A stretch of 64,000 bases of DNA from Brachypterus glaber (GCA_958510825.1 OY294044.1:99238893-99302892), one strand, 5' to 3'; shown: positions 34,981 through 46,673, counted from the first letter of the stretch. Numbers and translations are program-made. The notes: generated by a model not told the origin, from the sequence alone.

Positions 34981-36104
34981 ATAATATAATCTATAGATAT
35001 ACTCAAATCATAGTAATATGAGTCAGATATCTATAATTTTTGAGAATACTACATAAAGAAAATTACCAGACAGATCACGAAACTAGTTATAAACACAGCT
35101 TTTCTATTACAACATATATTTCTGTAACACATATTTTATAATAAACAATAAGAACAAGAAAGTCCAATTTTATTTGTGAATCGAGAACAATTAAATCATT
35201 TTCTCTCAAATTAAAGATATTGAAAAACTACAAGGTCAAAATCTATAGATTTTCCATAATATGGAATATTATATGGAAAAGTTAACTGTGTGTTTTTCCT
35301 CCCGGAAATGAAACTTTGATCATTATTACCTTGTTCCCGTCATTTAAGTTTACCATACAAGCCATTATAACGGCTAATTTACAAAAAATGGTATAGAAAA
35401 TTATATTTTCTTATAAATTGTGATTTGATTAATTTTTTGACAAACACGCCAAGAAAAATTGTAGGGCATAAATTTTTTTACTATCTATACTCTGTTCCAT
35501 AAAATTTTAGATACACATGGTGGTACTACTCAGATTTCATCACATGCCAGTTTAACCAAAACTTTACCTAAAAAAACTAAAGTAAGATATTATAAACTTA
35601 AATGTTATCTGAAACAAACAATAAATAAGCAATAAATACTTATAAAGTTAAATAGAGAATTTTATAAGCTTTCAAATGACGTATCTTTCTTTTCCACTTC
35701 ACTCATTTCCCCACCCTTAAATAACGAAAAAAAATATTTTAGAAATTTAGCTGTCGTGAAAAATGACAATATATGAGTTACCGCTTTGTTGCTTGGGGGT
35801 ATCGATTTGATGTGACACAAATAGAAAAAGTCCTCAATCTGGTGAAAGAATTTTTTAAATCGGACATTCCGTTAAAAAGTTATATGGTGCAGACAGACAG
35901 ACATTTTTTTATCAGTCACTTTTTTCACATTTTATCGACGTTTCATGACATTCTAAATCCGAAAATGCAATGCAATTTTAATAACGGGTGCTTCCACCCG
36001 TAAAAACTGAGAAAATTATATTAACAATACCAACAAATTTTTAAATTATTACCAAAAGTTGAGCAGTTAGGTGGGCGAACCAACATCTCTACCCCGATAC
36101 CTAC
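34981..36104. other. Spacer with MITE fragment
   Basis: About 35640-35710 (AGAGAATTTTATAAGCTTTC..) resembles an internal part of the CAGTGCGG MITE family. The 76-codon frame at 35773-36003 has no recognisable domain. Confidence 0.4.
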
Positions 36105-36270
36105 TCTACAACCCTATTTCGTAACATCCCTACTTCCCAATAACCCTACTCCCCAAAGAACCCCACTCTGCCAATAAGCCTACTCCCAACAACCCTACTC
36201 CCAATAACTCTACTCCCAATAACCCTACTGCCAATAACTCCACTCCCCAATAAACCTACTCCCCAACAAT
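36105..36270. repeat. 15-16-bp minisatellite, CCTACTCCCAATAA units
   Basis: About ten imperfect units such as AACCCTACTCCCAAT follow one another. The strand bias is C-rich on plus. Confidence 0.85.
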
Positions 36271-36316
36271 TCATGATAATAACGTGAAGAAAACAGCTTT
36301 ACAGTATAGTACAGTA

Positions 36317-37140
36317 CACGGTAAAAATAAATTACATTAAATTACATAGTCCGTAAATGGTTATATGTTGCCATAGACCGGAATGGTAAAAATTACATAG
36401 TCAGTAATGGTAATATTTTGCATAGACCGGAACAGGAAAAATTACATAGTCCAGAATGGTAATATTTTGCATAGACTTTTTATTATAAAAACAAACGTAA
36501 AAAAACGATCAGCTTGAACGATTTTTTTTATATTTGCCTACAATACTTATGGTGTGTTTAATAATTTTTTAAAAAATTAACATACAGTCATATTAAAAGT
36601 GCGTTTAAAACAACTTAAACGCTTCGTAGAGACTTGAAATTTGAAAAAAAAAATACTGCTTAGAAAATGTTTGTTTCAAATTAAAAGTCTCTGTGTAAAA
36701 GCTTTTTTGAAATGTCATAGCGTAAAGTTTATTTGGTTTAATAAACCAAACGATTTGCACCCTTAATACGAGTATAAACTGCATCTTTCTTTAAAGATCT
36801 ATTGGTTGATAAAGATAGTAATTTATAATGAATGTAAATTTTAGGCCACAAATAAAGCATTTAAATATCGTACATAAATAATATTTACCTTTTTTTACAC
36901 TTTTAACACTTTAACCTAGCAGCATGCGTCGCTATCTCTCTAACAATAACAATATTAAACGGTCCATCTGATGATGCGACGCCTTCTTGGTTATGGTCCA
37001 AAGCGCACGCGCGTCTTAAAATAACATAGCCCTACATTGTAAAATCATGTAAAAATATGTAAATCAATGTAAATATATTTTTTTACATTATTTTACATTC
37101 TTTTACAATCTTTTACATTATTTTACATTATTTTAAATTG
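36317..37140. mobile_element. CAC-tipped TA element, copy 2 (inverted, one end lost)
   Basis: It starts CACGGTAAAAATAAATTACA after TA and matches 33627 down to about 32950 in inverse orientation, including CTAGCAGCATGCGTCGC and the ACATT-rich end. The expected second tip and TA were not found near 37140, so that end appears deleted. Confidence 0.75.
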
Positions 37141-38959
37141 TTACAACCCCATTTCTGTGTTTGTATTTATTTTTAATTTGGGTTTTATTATACATAATTT
37201 CATTTAATTTCTTTACTTAGTTATAATTCAAAAATAATATTTTAATTTGAATTGATTGTATTTTTGTAAGTAACGCGCTGAAAACCTCCTAGCTTTTCTG
37301 CGCATGAGTTCGTTTGGAGGTTGCCTTCCGGACAGTAGCAATCTGACCCTCGAGAACGATCGATGCGTGTCAATAAAAATATACTCAAATCAGCTGACGA
37401 ATATACCATGCCGCGGGCATTTCGTTAGAATTTACCATATTTTACGGCTGCAAACTATAGAAATAAGTTCCATATACACATATGTATTTAAATAATTAGT
37501 AGTGTATACCTACACTGGTCAAACAAACTTTAATTCGCGTACATCAGTTTCCAATTATGTGGTGTCTCCTGTGAAGAAATGGCGGTCATGACCTGTCGTG
37601 CTGAATGCTGTAATTAAGGTAAGATTACCATATATATTATTGGAACTGTCGTTTTGTCTTTAATATTCTTTTCAATCATTAATACCTATTCGCAGTCCAC
37701 TTAATTAATATCATAAAGGCGATGTTACGGAGGCAATCCCATATCACCGAATGGGACCTTTCGACGTCACACAACATGGCCCTTTCGAACCGGATTTAAG
37801 CTAGCAGAACCATTATAACATGGTCCGTTTTGAACCGGAATTTTGGCACTAGTATAACTATTTAACATAGCTTCATAGCTTTTAAATTCATTTAACTAGA
37901 TTTTGCTAATTTTACAGTGTGTGTGTGGTAACGTTCTTTTGCAGTCGTAAAATTACATATTTGTATAAATAACAATATCATATTTGGATTTAGCATTCGA
38001 AGATAGCTTATTTATTAACATTAAAATTATTCGTTATAAATAAATATATCATATTTGAGTGTTGCATTCGGAGATAGCTTATTTATTAACAAAAATATCT
38101 CGCGTAAAATCTTATTTTGAATAAAAATTATTTTCAAATAGGGTAATTCGCTTTAAAAATATATTTTGGATTTTTCGGTTGAAAAATTAAAAACCGATAA
38201 AATCGTAAACTTTGTGCTCTATAAAAAAGGCAAAAAATTATCAGCTGTATCCAAGCGTTTTTTTCCTTTTTCTTTGGACACAATCAAAACCGCAATTATT
38301 ATTTTATTTTGCAAAAATACAGTTTATTGTTAAAATAAAAATATTATTTAACTTTGCCTTTTGAAAATTATTGTTTTAAAACTGGTGATTTATTTGGGCG
38401 TAGAAAGATTTTTAAAAATATTTCTGTGCTTTGAAAAAATAAATTAAAATTTATCCATATAATAAATTACATTCGATAGAACTTATTTGCGAGCAAGATA
38501 TTATAATTAAAATACCTATCTAGTAGTAATAGATTTAAAATTTACCTATTGCTAGTAAAGTTACATATAGGGTGGAAACAAAATTACTTTTATATTTTGA
38601 TTTTTTTCCTTCTAATTTGATATATTTTTTGCGCGCAAAAATAAGATACCTTGTCCAAATTCTAGTTTTACCATTATACAGGGAGTTCTTAAAATTAGGA
38701 ACTTTTGTAAAACTTATTTTTTTATATTGGATATCTAGGTATTTTTTTCTTGTACTTTCGAATGTATACAGGGTTATGCAAGTGGGAAATCTTGAGCTGT
38801 ATCTTTAGTGTATACCAGGTTAAAAAAATAGTAGAAAACACTTAAAAATATAATTTTAATTTTTATTTTATTTTCTTTTTTATTTTTTGGAAATACTATC
38901 GGTACATAAAAAATTGTAATTTTCAAAGAATAGGTTAAAAATAAATTTAGCCCATTTCA
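37141..38959. other. Unassigned AT-rich spacer
   Basis: Open frames at 37304-37495 and 38572-38808 show no recognisable domains. A short direct repeat (ACATGGCCCTTTCGAACCGG / ACATGGTCCGTTTTGAACCG) is at 37775-37845. No gene is called. Confidence 0.4.
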
Positions 38960-39300
38960 AAATGTTTTCATACAGGAGAATTGAACTTAGATTATAATCT
39001 GAATTTTTTTAATATTCTGTCAAATATATGCATACAGGGTAACCTAAAGCTTAATTGTAATTTTGAATTTTGCCTTTTTGAGTATCCAGTCCATATATAC
39101 AGGGTCTTAAATTGTACTTTTGAGTTTTCGTTTTTGTTTTTTTTTTATATTCTGTCAGAATATATACAGGGTGACTTAAAAATTAAATTGTAATTTTTTG
39201 AATTTGGTTTTTTGGAAAACTCTGTGCAAATATACAGGGTAACTCATAGTTTGGATTATAATTTGGAATTTTGAATTTTGTTGAAAATATTTACAGGGTG
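38960..39300. repeat. About 66-bp tandem repeat, TACAGGGT units
   Basis: TACAGGGTNACTTAA-like starts occur at about 39033, 39100, 39166, 39232 and 39291, each followed by 'ATTGTAATTTTGAATTT'. More diverged TACAGGG copies lie at 38680 and 38770. The array ends less than 200 bp before the BEL gag start. Confidence 0.75.
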
Positions 39301-39486
39301 ATTCATTACTGAGGTATAAGTTATATTTTAGCCATTATATCTGGAGGTTTTCTTCTACAATAAATTCAATTTAAGAAATAAAATTTGAGAAAAAATTGTG
39401 TAATTTTCCAAAAATTATTCAGTTTATATTTTTTTTATAATTTTTATTTTTTTCTTTTACCTTTCAATAAATAAATTTTATAAGCC

Positions 39487-41655
39487 ATGGATCTAAACGA
39501 ATATTGTATTATGGACAACCGTAGGCAGTTGCAATATGATAGGCTAAAGCGAGTTCAAAAGGCAGCAGTGGCCGCTCAAAAAGATATCACAAAACAGCAA
39601 CATTTTAAAATTTGTTATCAACAGCTGGATGTGACTTATAAGCAATGGCATAAGCTGGCTGATGACATACTCGCTTTCGTCATATCAGATCCTGGACGTA
39701 CGGATGCTATCCGAAAAACGGATATAGCTAAAGAAAAGGAAGCTGCTACGGTGATTGATGAAATGTTTTGGCAGATCCAAGGTATTTATGTACAATTATT
39801 TGGAAGTTCTTCAAATGCTACGACTTCAAATGTCAAGCTTCAAAAGTTGAATTTAAAACCTTTTAGCGGAAAATTTCCAGACTGGCAAACTTTTATAGAT
39901 TTGTATGATTCTGCTATACATACAAATCCCCAACTCTCAGACATTGAAAAATTTTCTCATTTACATTTATTATTAACTCCGGAACCACTTAGCATTATTA
40001 AGTGTGTTCAATTATCGGGAAGTAACTACTCTGTAGCTTATAATCAGCTGCGTCAGAGGTATGACAATAAACGATTATTGGCAAATACGCACTGGCAGGC
40101 AATATGTCAACTGCCAAACATCTCTGACACATCATCAGCCTTGATTATTTTCCTGAATACTCTTGTCGAAAATTTAGCGGCACTCGGGGCCTTGGGTCTT
40201 CCAACAAACGAGTGGAGCTTTATTCTTGTAGATATGGTGTTCAAACGTATTCCAAAAAATCTTTGTGCTAAGTTTGAGGAACAAAATAAAAAGAATGGTT
40301 TTCCCACATTTGACGAATTAAAACTGTATTTGACAGCACATGCTAAGGCTTTAGAAACTGTTGAGGCTTTATCTTCTAAAAAAGCACCAATCAACAATGT
40401 TCAAAAGCCAGTATCAAAACATGTTAAGTTAGATTCATATAATAATTCTTCTTTTGTGACAAATACTGATATTTTATCTTGCCCTGTTTGCAAGTCAAAT
40501 CATCATGTTTCTCAGTGTAGGTCGTTTTTATCAGAAGCTCCAAAAAAGAGATATGAAATTGCTAAACAGCATAGGTTATGTGTCAATTGTCTTAGCCATT
40601 CACACAACTTTAAGTTTTGCAATTCTACTCATTTATGCAAAATATGTAAAAAGCGACATCATTCCACTTTACATTTTGACAAGCCAAATAACAAGGCAGT
40701 TAAAGTAAATTTATCACATTCTGGTGAAAATAACGTAACCCCTCCCTTATCGGTCCAAACGGCCGGTACATCGGGACAAAACTACGTAGGAAATAATGAC
40801 TCTAGCGTCGAGTCTAATGATCCTAACGTTTTTACATCCATAACGACAGTACCAGCGCCAATTTTATTGGCTACTGCTATGGTACACGTAAAGGATGGTC
40901 GTGGGCACTATCAATTAATACGTGCTTTAATTGATAATGGCTCTACTTGTTCATTTATAACAGAAAGATGTTTGAATCGGCTAGGATTACACCGTTCGTC
41001 TTTTCATAAGACCATAACGGGCATTAATCCTAATTCTCCGGTAACATCCAAGGGCATTACTCAATGCGTAATAAAGCCCACTCAAGCTAAGAATCCTATT
41101 CTTAATATTGATGCAGTTGTGCTGCCGAATCTTCCTGAACGGTTGCCGGCATGCGCACTCGATACTACCCAATGGCATCACATACGCCAGCTAAATTTAG
41201 CAGATCCCGAATTTAATAAAGTAAAAGCCGTGGAGCTTTTACTGGGGGCGGAGGTGTTTGCTCAGATTTTGCTCAGCAATAAAGTAGCAGGGGATCTGAG
41301 TCAACCGGTAGCCATTGAGACAGTTTTCGGATATATACTAATGGGGAAAATATCCTATCCCTCCCCGACAAATTTTGCACTTGTCACATCCATGGAAACC
41401 TTTGATCTAAAGTCCTTTTGGGAATTAGAGCAGGTACCTCAACAGGAAAAATTAACTCCTGAGGAAAAATGGTGTGAACAACAATATACTGAATCATGTA
41501 CACGAACAAACGATGGACGTTACATGGTTGCCCTACCATTCAAAAAAATGGAACCTACGTTTATGGGTGATTCTCGCACAAACGCACTTAAGCGTTTTTT
41601 CTCTTTAGAAAAACGATGCTTGCAAGATGAATCTGTAAAAATATCATATTCTTAA
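39487..41655 (+). CDS. BEL/Pao gag and aspartic protease (pol N-terminus)
   Basis: 722 codons. The first 300 residues are the helical Pao-type capsid region ('LKPFSGKFPDWQTFIDLY' at about 123-140). Zinc-knuckle cysteines follow: C332/C335/C344, then C365/C368/H371/C378 and C384/C387/H391. The retroviral-type protease has its active-site DNGS at residues 483-486. The C-terminal part ('GDSRTNALKRF' near 694-704) is the usual linker before RT in BEL elements. In the family this is one gag-pol polyprotein; here the TAA at 41653 cuts it just before RT. The stop is followed at once by in-frame coding sequence, so it is a recent nonsense change, a sequencing error, or possibly read through. Confidence 0.9.
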   Translation: MDLNEYCIMDNRRQLQYDRLKRVQKAAVAAQKDITKQQHFKICYQQLDVTYKQWHKLADDILAFVISDPGRTDAIRKTDIAKEKEAATVIDEMFWQIQGIYVQLFGSSSNATTSNVKLQKLNLKPFSGKFPDWQTFIDLYDSAIHTNPQLSDIEKFSHLHLLLTPEPLSIIKCVQLSGSNYSVAYNQLRQRYDNKRLLANTHWQAICQLPNISDTSSALIIFLNTLVENLAALGALGLPTNEWSFILVDMVFKRIPKNLCAKFEEQNKKNGFPTFDELKLYLTAHAKALETVEALSSKKAPINNVQKPVSKHVKLDSYNNSSFVTNTDILSCPVCKSNHHVSQCRSFLSEAPKKRYEIAKQHRLCVNCLSHSHNFKFCNSTHLCKICKKRHHSTLHFDKPNNKAVKVNLSHSGENNVTPPLSVQTAGTSGQNYVGNNDSSVESNDPNVFTSITTVPAPILLATAMVHVKDGRGHYQLIRALIDNGSTCSFITERCLNRLGLHRSSFHKTITGINPNSPVTSKGITQCVIKPTQAKNPILNIDAVVLPNLPERLPACALDTTQWHHIRQLNLADPEFNKVKAVELLLGAEVFAQILLSNKVAGDLSQPVAIETVFGYILMGKISYPSPTNFALVTSMETFDLKSFWELEQVPQQEKLTPEEKWCEQQYTESCTRTNDGRYMVALPFKKMEPTFMGDSRTNALKRFFSLEKRCLQDESVKISYS

Positions 41656-41685
41656 ATTATTCAGGAATATTTAGATTCTGGGCAC

Positions 41686-44600
41686 ATGGAAGAAGCACCT
41701 CCATGTGAGGCCACTGCACCGCATTATACGGTTCCGCACTTTGCGGTACTAAGGCCGGATAGTAGTACTACCCAGGTACGCATAGTTTTTGATTGCAGTG
41801 CTAAAACATCAGAGGGCTACTCCCTTAATGATTTATTATGTCCAGGACCTAAATTACAAACTGATATAATTTCCCTTTTATTAAGATTTCGCCTTCATAC
41901 TATTGTTATAATGGCAGACATAAAACAAATGTTTAGGCAAATTCTTATGGATCCGAAGCACCGAAATTATCAACGATTGCTTTGGAGATTTCATCCCCAA
42001 CAACCAGTAAAAGAATACCGACTTACAACGGTAGCTTTTGGTAATACTTCCTCTCCCTTTCTAGCATTACGCACTATTAAACAGTTAGTAACAGATGAGG
42101 GTAAAGATTTTCCTATGGCATCAAAAGCTCTAGAAGAAGATACCTTTGTTGATGACATTATCTCAGGGGCTGACAACCTAGAGCTAGCACAGGTGCTTTG
42201 TCTTCAGCTAACTGAACTTTTACAAAAAGGAAAGTTTGAATTGAGGAAGTGGGCGAGCAATTCTCCAAATTTATTGAAAGATATCCCTGTCGATCATCGA
42301 CAGCATATATCATTTGATTCTGAAGAAGATTCATATCTTAAAATTTTGGGACTTCAATGGACTCCACATACAGATTTTTTCTCTTTTCGGGTGAAGGCTT
42401 TAGAGTCTACACCAACTAAGCGTTCTATCCTATCGGATATTGCGCGTATTTGGGATCCACTTGGATATCTCAGTCCAATAACCTTTGTAGCCAAGCATTT
42501 AATACAGCATTTATGGTCACTAGGTTGCGATTGGGACCAGCCACTTCCCAATGAAGTGGTAACAAAGTGGTTACAATTTAAATCTGAATTGCACATGTTA
42601 GCAGATTTAAAAATTTCCCGTTTTCTTGATATAAAAAACGCCCGTGGTTTAGAATTGCATGGCTTTTGTGACAGTTCTGAGAAGGGCTATTGTGCTATAA
42701 TTTTCTTTCGAAAACCTCTGCCAGATGGAAAGTTTGAAGTTTCCTTAATCTGTGCAAAGTCAAAAGTTGCTACTTTAAAGAAATTATCAATACCCCGCTT
42801 GGAATTGTGCGCTGCTGTTTTATTAAGTAATTTAATAAAGTTTGTTCGCAACACTTATAAAAACAGCATTACTTTTCATAAAACATATGCTTGGTCAGAT
42901 TCCATGGTAGCCTTATCATGGATTAAGGCTCCGCCCCATCGTTGGAAAACATTCGTCGCAAATCGCGTTAGCCACATCCAAGATTTGGTACCACCAGATT
43001 GTTGGTATCATGTTAAGTCTGCGGACAACGTGGCTGACCATGGTTCACGTGGGCTTTTTCCCAGCGAGCTTATGCAGTGTACCCAATGGTGGGCGGGACC
43101 AGAATTCTTGTCTACCTCCCTGGATCTTAATACGGATAGTTTTACACCCGTTACGTCTCCAGATGAGGCCAAGATTATATCCCTAGTTTTAATAGAGACT
43201 GATCAATTTATTGATACCCTATTAAACAAATATTCTAGATTATCACGTCTAATACGTGTTGTCTCATATATTTTTCGTTTTGGTTTCAATTTACGTAATC
43301 CTAATCAAAAGGTTACTACTGCTTTAGTTGCAAATGATTTACAAGTGTCCTTAATGACTTTGGTTAAAATTGTTCAACACCAATATTTTAAGGAAGATAT
43401 TGTACGTATCGAGCAACAAAAGCCGGTTAATAAAACTTTACGTAAATTAAATCCTTTCATAGACCCGCAAGGAGTTTTACGAGTAGGCGGTAGGCTAAAA
43501 AATGCACATCTGCCGTTTGAAAGTAAACATCCCGCATTATTACCTCGTACTCATCGATTGACTTACCTCATTATCGAGGATATGCATGTTAGGCATATGC
43601 ATCCTGGGATTCAAACCTTACAGTTTTTATTGAATCAACAGTTTTGGATATTATCCGCCAAGCGGGCCATAAAATCTGTTGTTTCAAAGTGTCACAAGTG
43701 CTTTAGGGTTAAGCCAAACACTATCCAACCTAGGATGGGTGACCTACCGAGCTTTAGGATAAGTCAGTTGAAAGCTTTCCAAAGCTGTGGCGTGGACTAT
43801 TGTGGTCCATTCAATATAAGCATGGGACGAGTACGTGGTGCAAAAACTTACAAAGCTTGGATTTGTGTGTTCGTGTGCTCGACCACAAAAGCTATACACT
43901 TAGAGTTGGTGTCCTCACTTTCTTCTGAGTCCTTTTTGGCTGCTCTTCGTCGTTTCATTTCTAGACGTGGACGCTGTAATCACATTTTCTCTGATCAAGG
44001 TACAAATTTTGTTGGTGCCGCGCGCCAATTAGATGAGTTGATGCAGCATGCCACTGAAACTGAATCGATAAAGTGGTCATTTAATCCCCCTTCAGCCCCA
44101 CATTTTGGTGGTCTGTTTGAATCTGGTGTTAAGTCGGTAAAAACTCATTTTTATAGAGTAGTTGGTTTACAACGACTGACATATGAGGAATTCTCAACCT
44201 TCTTAGTTCAAATAGAAGCCTTATTGAACTCGAGACCTCTTTGTCCAGTTAGCTCTGACCCAAATGATTTATCGGTCTTAACTCCCGGACATTTTCTTAC
44301 CCTGAACTCACTCTCTGCCCCGCCAGAGCCTGCTCTACAAGACTTGCCTCTTAATCGTCTAAATAGGTGGCAGCTCATTCAACGTATGCATCAGGACTAC
44401 TGGGCCAGGTATCATTCCGAATATTTATGTACTTTACAGCAAAGAGTTAAATGGAATGAACCCTCTAAACCGATAGAACTTGGTTCTATGGTGCTGATAA
44501 AGAACGATTTACAGCCCCCTCTTCGTTGGTCGATAGGTCGTGTAATAGAGTTATTTCCAGGTGCTGATGGTGTGATCCGAGTANNNNNNNNNNNNNNNNN

Positions 44601-44802
44601 NNNNNNNNNNNNNNNNNNNNNNNNNNNNNNNNNNNNNNNNNNNNNNNNNNNNNNNNNNNNNNNNNNNNNNNNNNNNNNNNNNNNNNNNNNNNNNNNNNNN
44701 NNNNNNNNNNNNNNNNNNNNNNNNNNNNNNNNNNNNNNNNNNNNNNNNNNNNNNNNNNNNNNNNNNNNNNNNNNNNNNNNNNNGAAGCCGGCCGTATGCT
44801 AA
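41686..44802 (+). CDS. BEL/Pao reverse transcriptase, RNase H and integrase
   Basis: The frame is open from just after the TAA at 41653; the first Met is at 41686. RT motifs include 'VRIVFDCSAK' (31-40), the catalytic Asp in MADIKQMF (D78) and FVDD (154-157). The RNase H acidic residues are visible as D329, E373, D405 and D451. Integrase has its HH-CC zinc residues (H634 or H637/H639, C669, C672) and the D704-D770-E812 triad in a GGLFESG context. The protein then enters the assembly gap at about residue 967. All catalytic residues that can be seen are present, so decay is limited to the upstream stop. It would act in cytoplasmic particles and then in the nucleus for integration. Confidence 0.92.
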   Translation: MEEAPPCEATAPHYTVPHFAVLRPDSSTTQVRIVFDCSAKTSEGYSLNDLLCPGPKLQTDIISLLLRFRLHTIVIMADIKQMFRQILMDPKHRNYQRLLWRFHPQQPVKEYRLTTVAFGNTSSPFLALRTIKQLVTDEGKDFPMASKALEEDTFVDDIISGADNLELAQVLCLQLTELLQKGKFELRKWASNSPNLLKDIPVDHRQHISFDSEEDSYLKILGLQWTPHTDFFSFRVKALESTPTKRSILSDIARIWDPLGYLSPITFVAKHLIQHLWSLGCDWDQPLPNEVVTKWLQFKSELHMLADLKISRFLDIKNARGLELHGFCDSSEKGYCAIIFFRKPLPDGKFEVSLICAKSKVATLKKLSIPRLELCAAVLLSNLIKFVRNTYKNSITFHKTYAWSDSMVALSWIKAPPHRWKTFVANRVSHIQDLVPPDCWYHVKSADNVADHGSRGLFPSELMQCTQWWAGPEFLSTSLDLNTDSFTPVTSPDEAKIISLVLIETDQFIDTLLNKYSRLSRLIRVVSYIFRFGFNLRNPNQKVTTALVANDLQVSLMTLVKIVQHQYFKEDIVRIEQQKPVNKTLRKLNPFIDPQGVLRVGGRLKNAHLPFESKHPALLPRTHRLTYLIIEDMHVRHMHPGIQTLQFLLNQQFWILSAKRAIKSVVSKCHKCFRVKPNTIQPRMGDLPSFRISQLKAFQSCGVDYCGPFNISMGRVRGAKTYKAWICVFVCSTTKAIHLELVSSLSSESFLAALRRFISRRGRCNHIFSDQGTNFVGAARQLDELMQHATETESIKWSFNPPSAPHFGGLFESGVKSVKTHFYRVVGLQRLTYEEFSTFLVQIEALLNSRPLCPVSSDPNDLSVLTPGHFLTLNSLSAPPEPALQDLPLNRLNRWQLIQRMHQDYWARYHSEYLCTLQQRVKWNEPSKPIELGSMVLIKNDLQPPLRWSIGRVIELFPGADGVIRVXXXXXXXXXXXXXXXXXXXXXXXXXXXXXXXXXXXXXXXXXXXXXXXXXXXXXXXXXXXXXXXXXXXKPAVC
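44584..44783. other. Assembly gap (200 N)
   Basis: Exactly 200 N, probably a gap of arbitrary size. It hides the end of BEL pol and possibly the start of a 3' LTR. Minus-strand frames that cross it are meaningless. Confidence 0.99.
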
Positions 44803-46089
44803 AGAAACATAAAAATAAATCCTGCAAAAATTCTGGAATCTGCTCTTTGAAAACCAAGCCCCTAGGTAAACGACACTAAAAATAACCTTGTTTTCGCATG
44901 CATATGTAGCTTGCCTGCGCCACAAAATTTTCCCTCGCCCTATTTCAACTTGTGTGTTGTTTGATAAGATTCTAGTGATGTTCGATATGCGTTTGTTAAG
45001 GGTATATTTTAAAAAGAGTTTATTCACTATTTAAATATTTAAGATACCTTTCATCCAATTTTAGAGCAAATTTGCTAGTATCTAAATATTTTAAATTCGG
45101 ATAAAAAACAAGCCCTGAAGTTATATATAGCGCTGCGCATTCTATATTAAACTCTTTGCAGTGGATAGTATATTGCGTTTTCTCTAGATATACTTCCCAA
45201 AGTATGATTTCTTTGAGCTCGTACGCGTGTCGCCCTAAAAAGTTGGTATTTATCTTATTTTCCCTCTATTTTTAATAGTTTTCGAACAATTTGAGATAGT
45301 CTTTTTCAAAAATCTTCGGAATTCGATAAAAAATTAATAACTATCCATATTATTCTATAGTATTTCCAAATATGCTATATTTTTTTTAAATTTGGCGCTA
45401 AATACTTCACAAAGTCCAATTAACACTGAAACATTTGGCTCGTTTATTATTTTACATATCAACATAGCCGAGCCAAAATTTTTTTTTCTGTACCTTTAAC
45501 CAATAAATGTTTTTCATTTCAAAAGAGTATTACAATTTTTTATGAGAATTTGTGTTAATTCTTAGCTTTTTATAATACAAATTATAATATAATAATTTAT
45601 TTCATTTAAAAACAATAAAAATATAGGTGAAAAAACAAACGTTTTTTTACAACTATAAATAAAAATAGGTAAAACAACATGATTTTTTTGGTTCTGGCTC
45701 CTGTTCTATATCTTTCGGCGCTTAACAACTAAAGCTGTGGAAACACGGGTTACATAACAGTTTTTAATGCACAACCTTTAACCCCCAAAATACGGAAACT
45801 CCATGGATATTGGATCCAATATAATGTTGTCGTATACTCACGAAATAATAATTATTTAATTAAGATATTTATTTCTCATAAACTAAAAAGTTATGTCACC
45901 GAGTGCTTAAAATCACTTTGTTTTACACAGTATTTCATATTTATAACTGGTTTTGTTTACTAGCCTTATCTATCCATAATGTTTTGATGTGGAAAAAAAG
46001 CAGAATTGATTAAGCTTTTACTAAAAACACTTGTCTATAAAAATTATTCCCGTAGAAAAAAAATTGCTAATAAAATCGTTTTTTTCTTG
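44803..46089. other. Unassigned spacer, possibly part of a BEL 3' LTR at its start
   Basis: The first few hundred bases could be LTR but lack a second copy for comparison. No gene, RNA or repeat is recognised in the rest. Confidence 0.4.
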
Positions 46090-46673
46090 TTTCCACCATA
46101 GACAAGGAAAGACCTCCAAAGCCGTTGCGGAATACTGTGATAAATGTGCCTAGCGCATCTGAGATAAACTTGCACATGCGAACTACTATTGTTGTTTTTG
46201 ACGAGTATTTTTTAACCTTAGTTTTGTGTGTCAAATAAAAATTGTAAAAAATTCAACCAAAAACAATAATTATCTACGAAGAAACGTCGAAATAGTTTTT
46301 TAAAATTATTTTATAAGAATTTTTCGAGGTTTGTTTGAGTTTCGGGATTTTGTACACCTACTTTGAGTACACCAGGGATTGACCCTTTGCTCTTCATAAA
46401 GCAACAATACAGGTTAGGTTTACAGTAAACAAATGCAGCAAAAAAACAATTAAGATTTTTACTGGGGGATTTTTGGAGATAAGACAAATGTATACTGGGG
46501 TGATGAATTGTTTTACGACCGACAGCATTTCACAGCTGATAGAGATGCGTACTGCGCAAGGTCAGATATATTGCGTTACGTCATTTCGCTGCCCCGTTCT
46601 GTCACAAAATAATCTTGCGCAGGCTGTACTAATGGTTCTCTTTCCTTCTCTATGGTTTCCACATATCAACGTT
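46090..46673. repeat. Weak foldback element
   Basis: TTTCCACCATAGACAAGGAAAG at the left pairs with CTTTCCTTCTCTATGGTTTCC at the right; inner pairing is patchy. The boundaries are uncertain. Confidence 0.45.

Larger units (their letters stand above)
39487..44802 (+). mobile_element. BEL/Pao LTR retrotransposon, gag-pol region
   Basis: Both long frames lie in the same reading frame and together give the BEL/Pao order gag, aspartic protease, reverse transcriptase, RNase H, integrase. They are separated by a single TAA at 41653-41655. The 3' end of pol runs into the 200-base gap at 44584-44783. I could not find a pair of LTRs: the sequence after the gap (TGCTAAAGAAACATAAAAAT at about 44796) could be the start of a 3' LTR, but nothing like it lies upstream of gag. 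The 5' LTR is either lost or replaced by the tandem repeat. Confidence 0.9.

Noticed and set aside
37304..39193. Short plus-strand frames before the BEL element
   Set aside because: Low-complexity, AT-driven translations without motifs; the last ones follow the TACAGGGT tandem repeat.
40107..42596. Antisense frames inside BEL gag-pol
   Set aside because: Shadows of the sense coding sequence without domains.
44486..45027. Minus-strand frames across the N gap
   Set aside because: They are open only because unknown bases are read as X, and they lie antisense to BEL pol.
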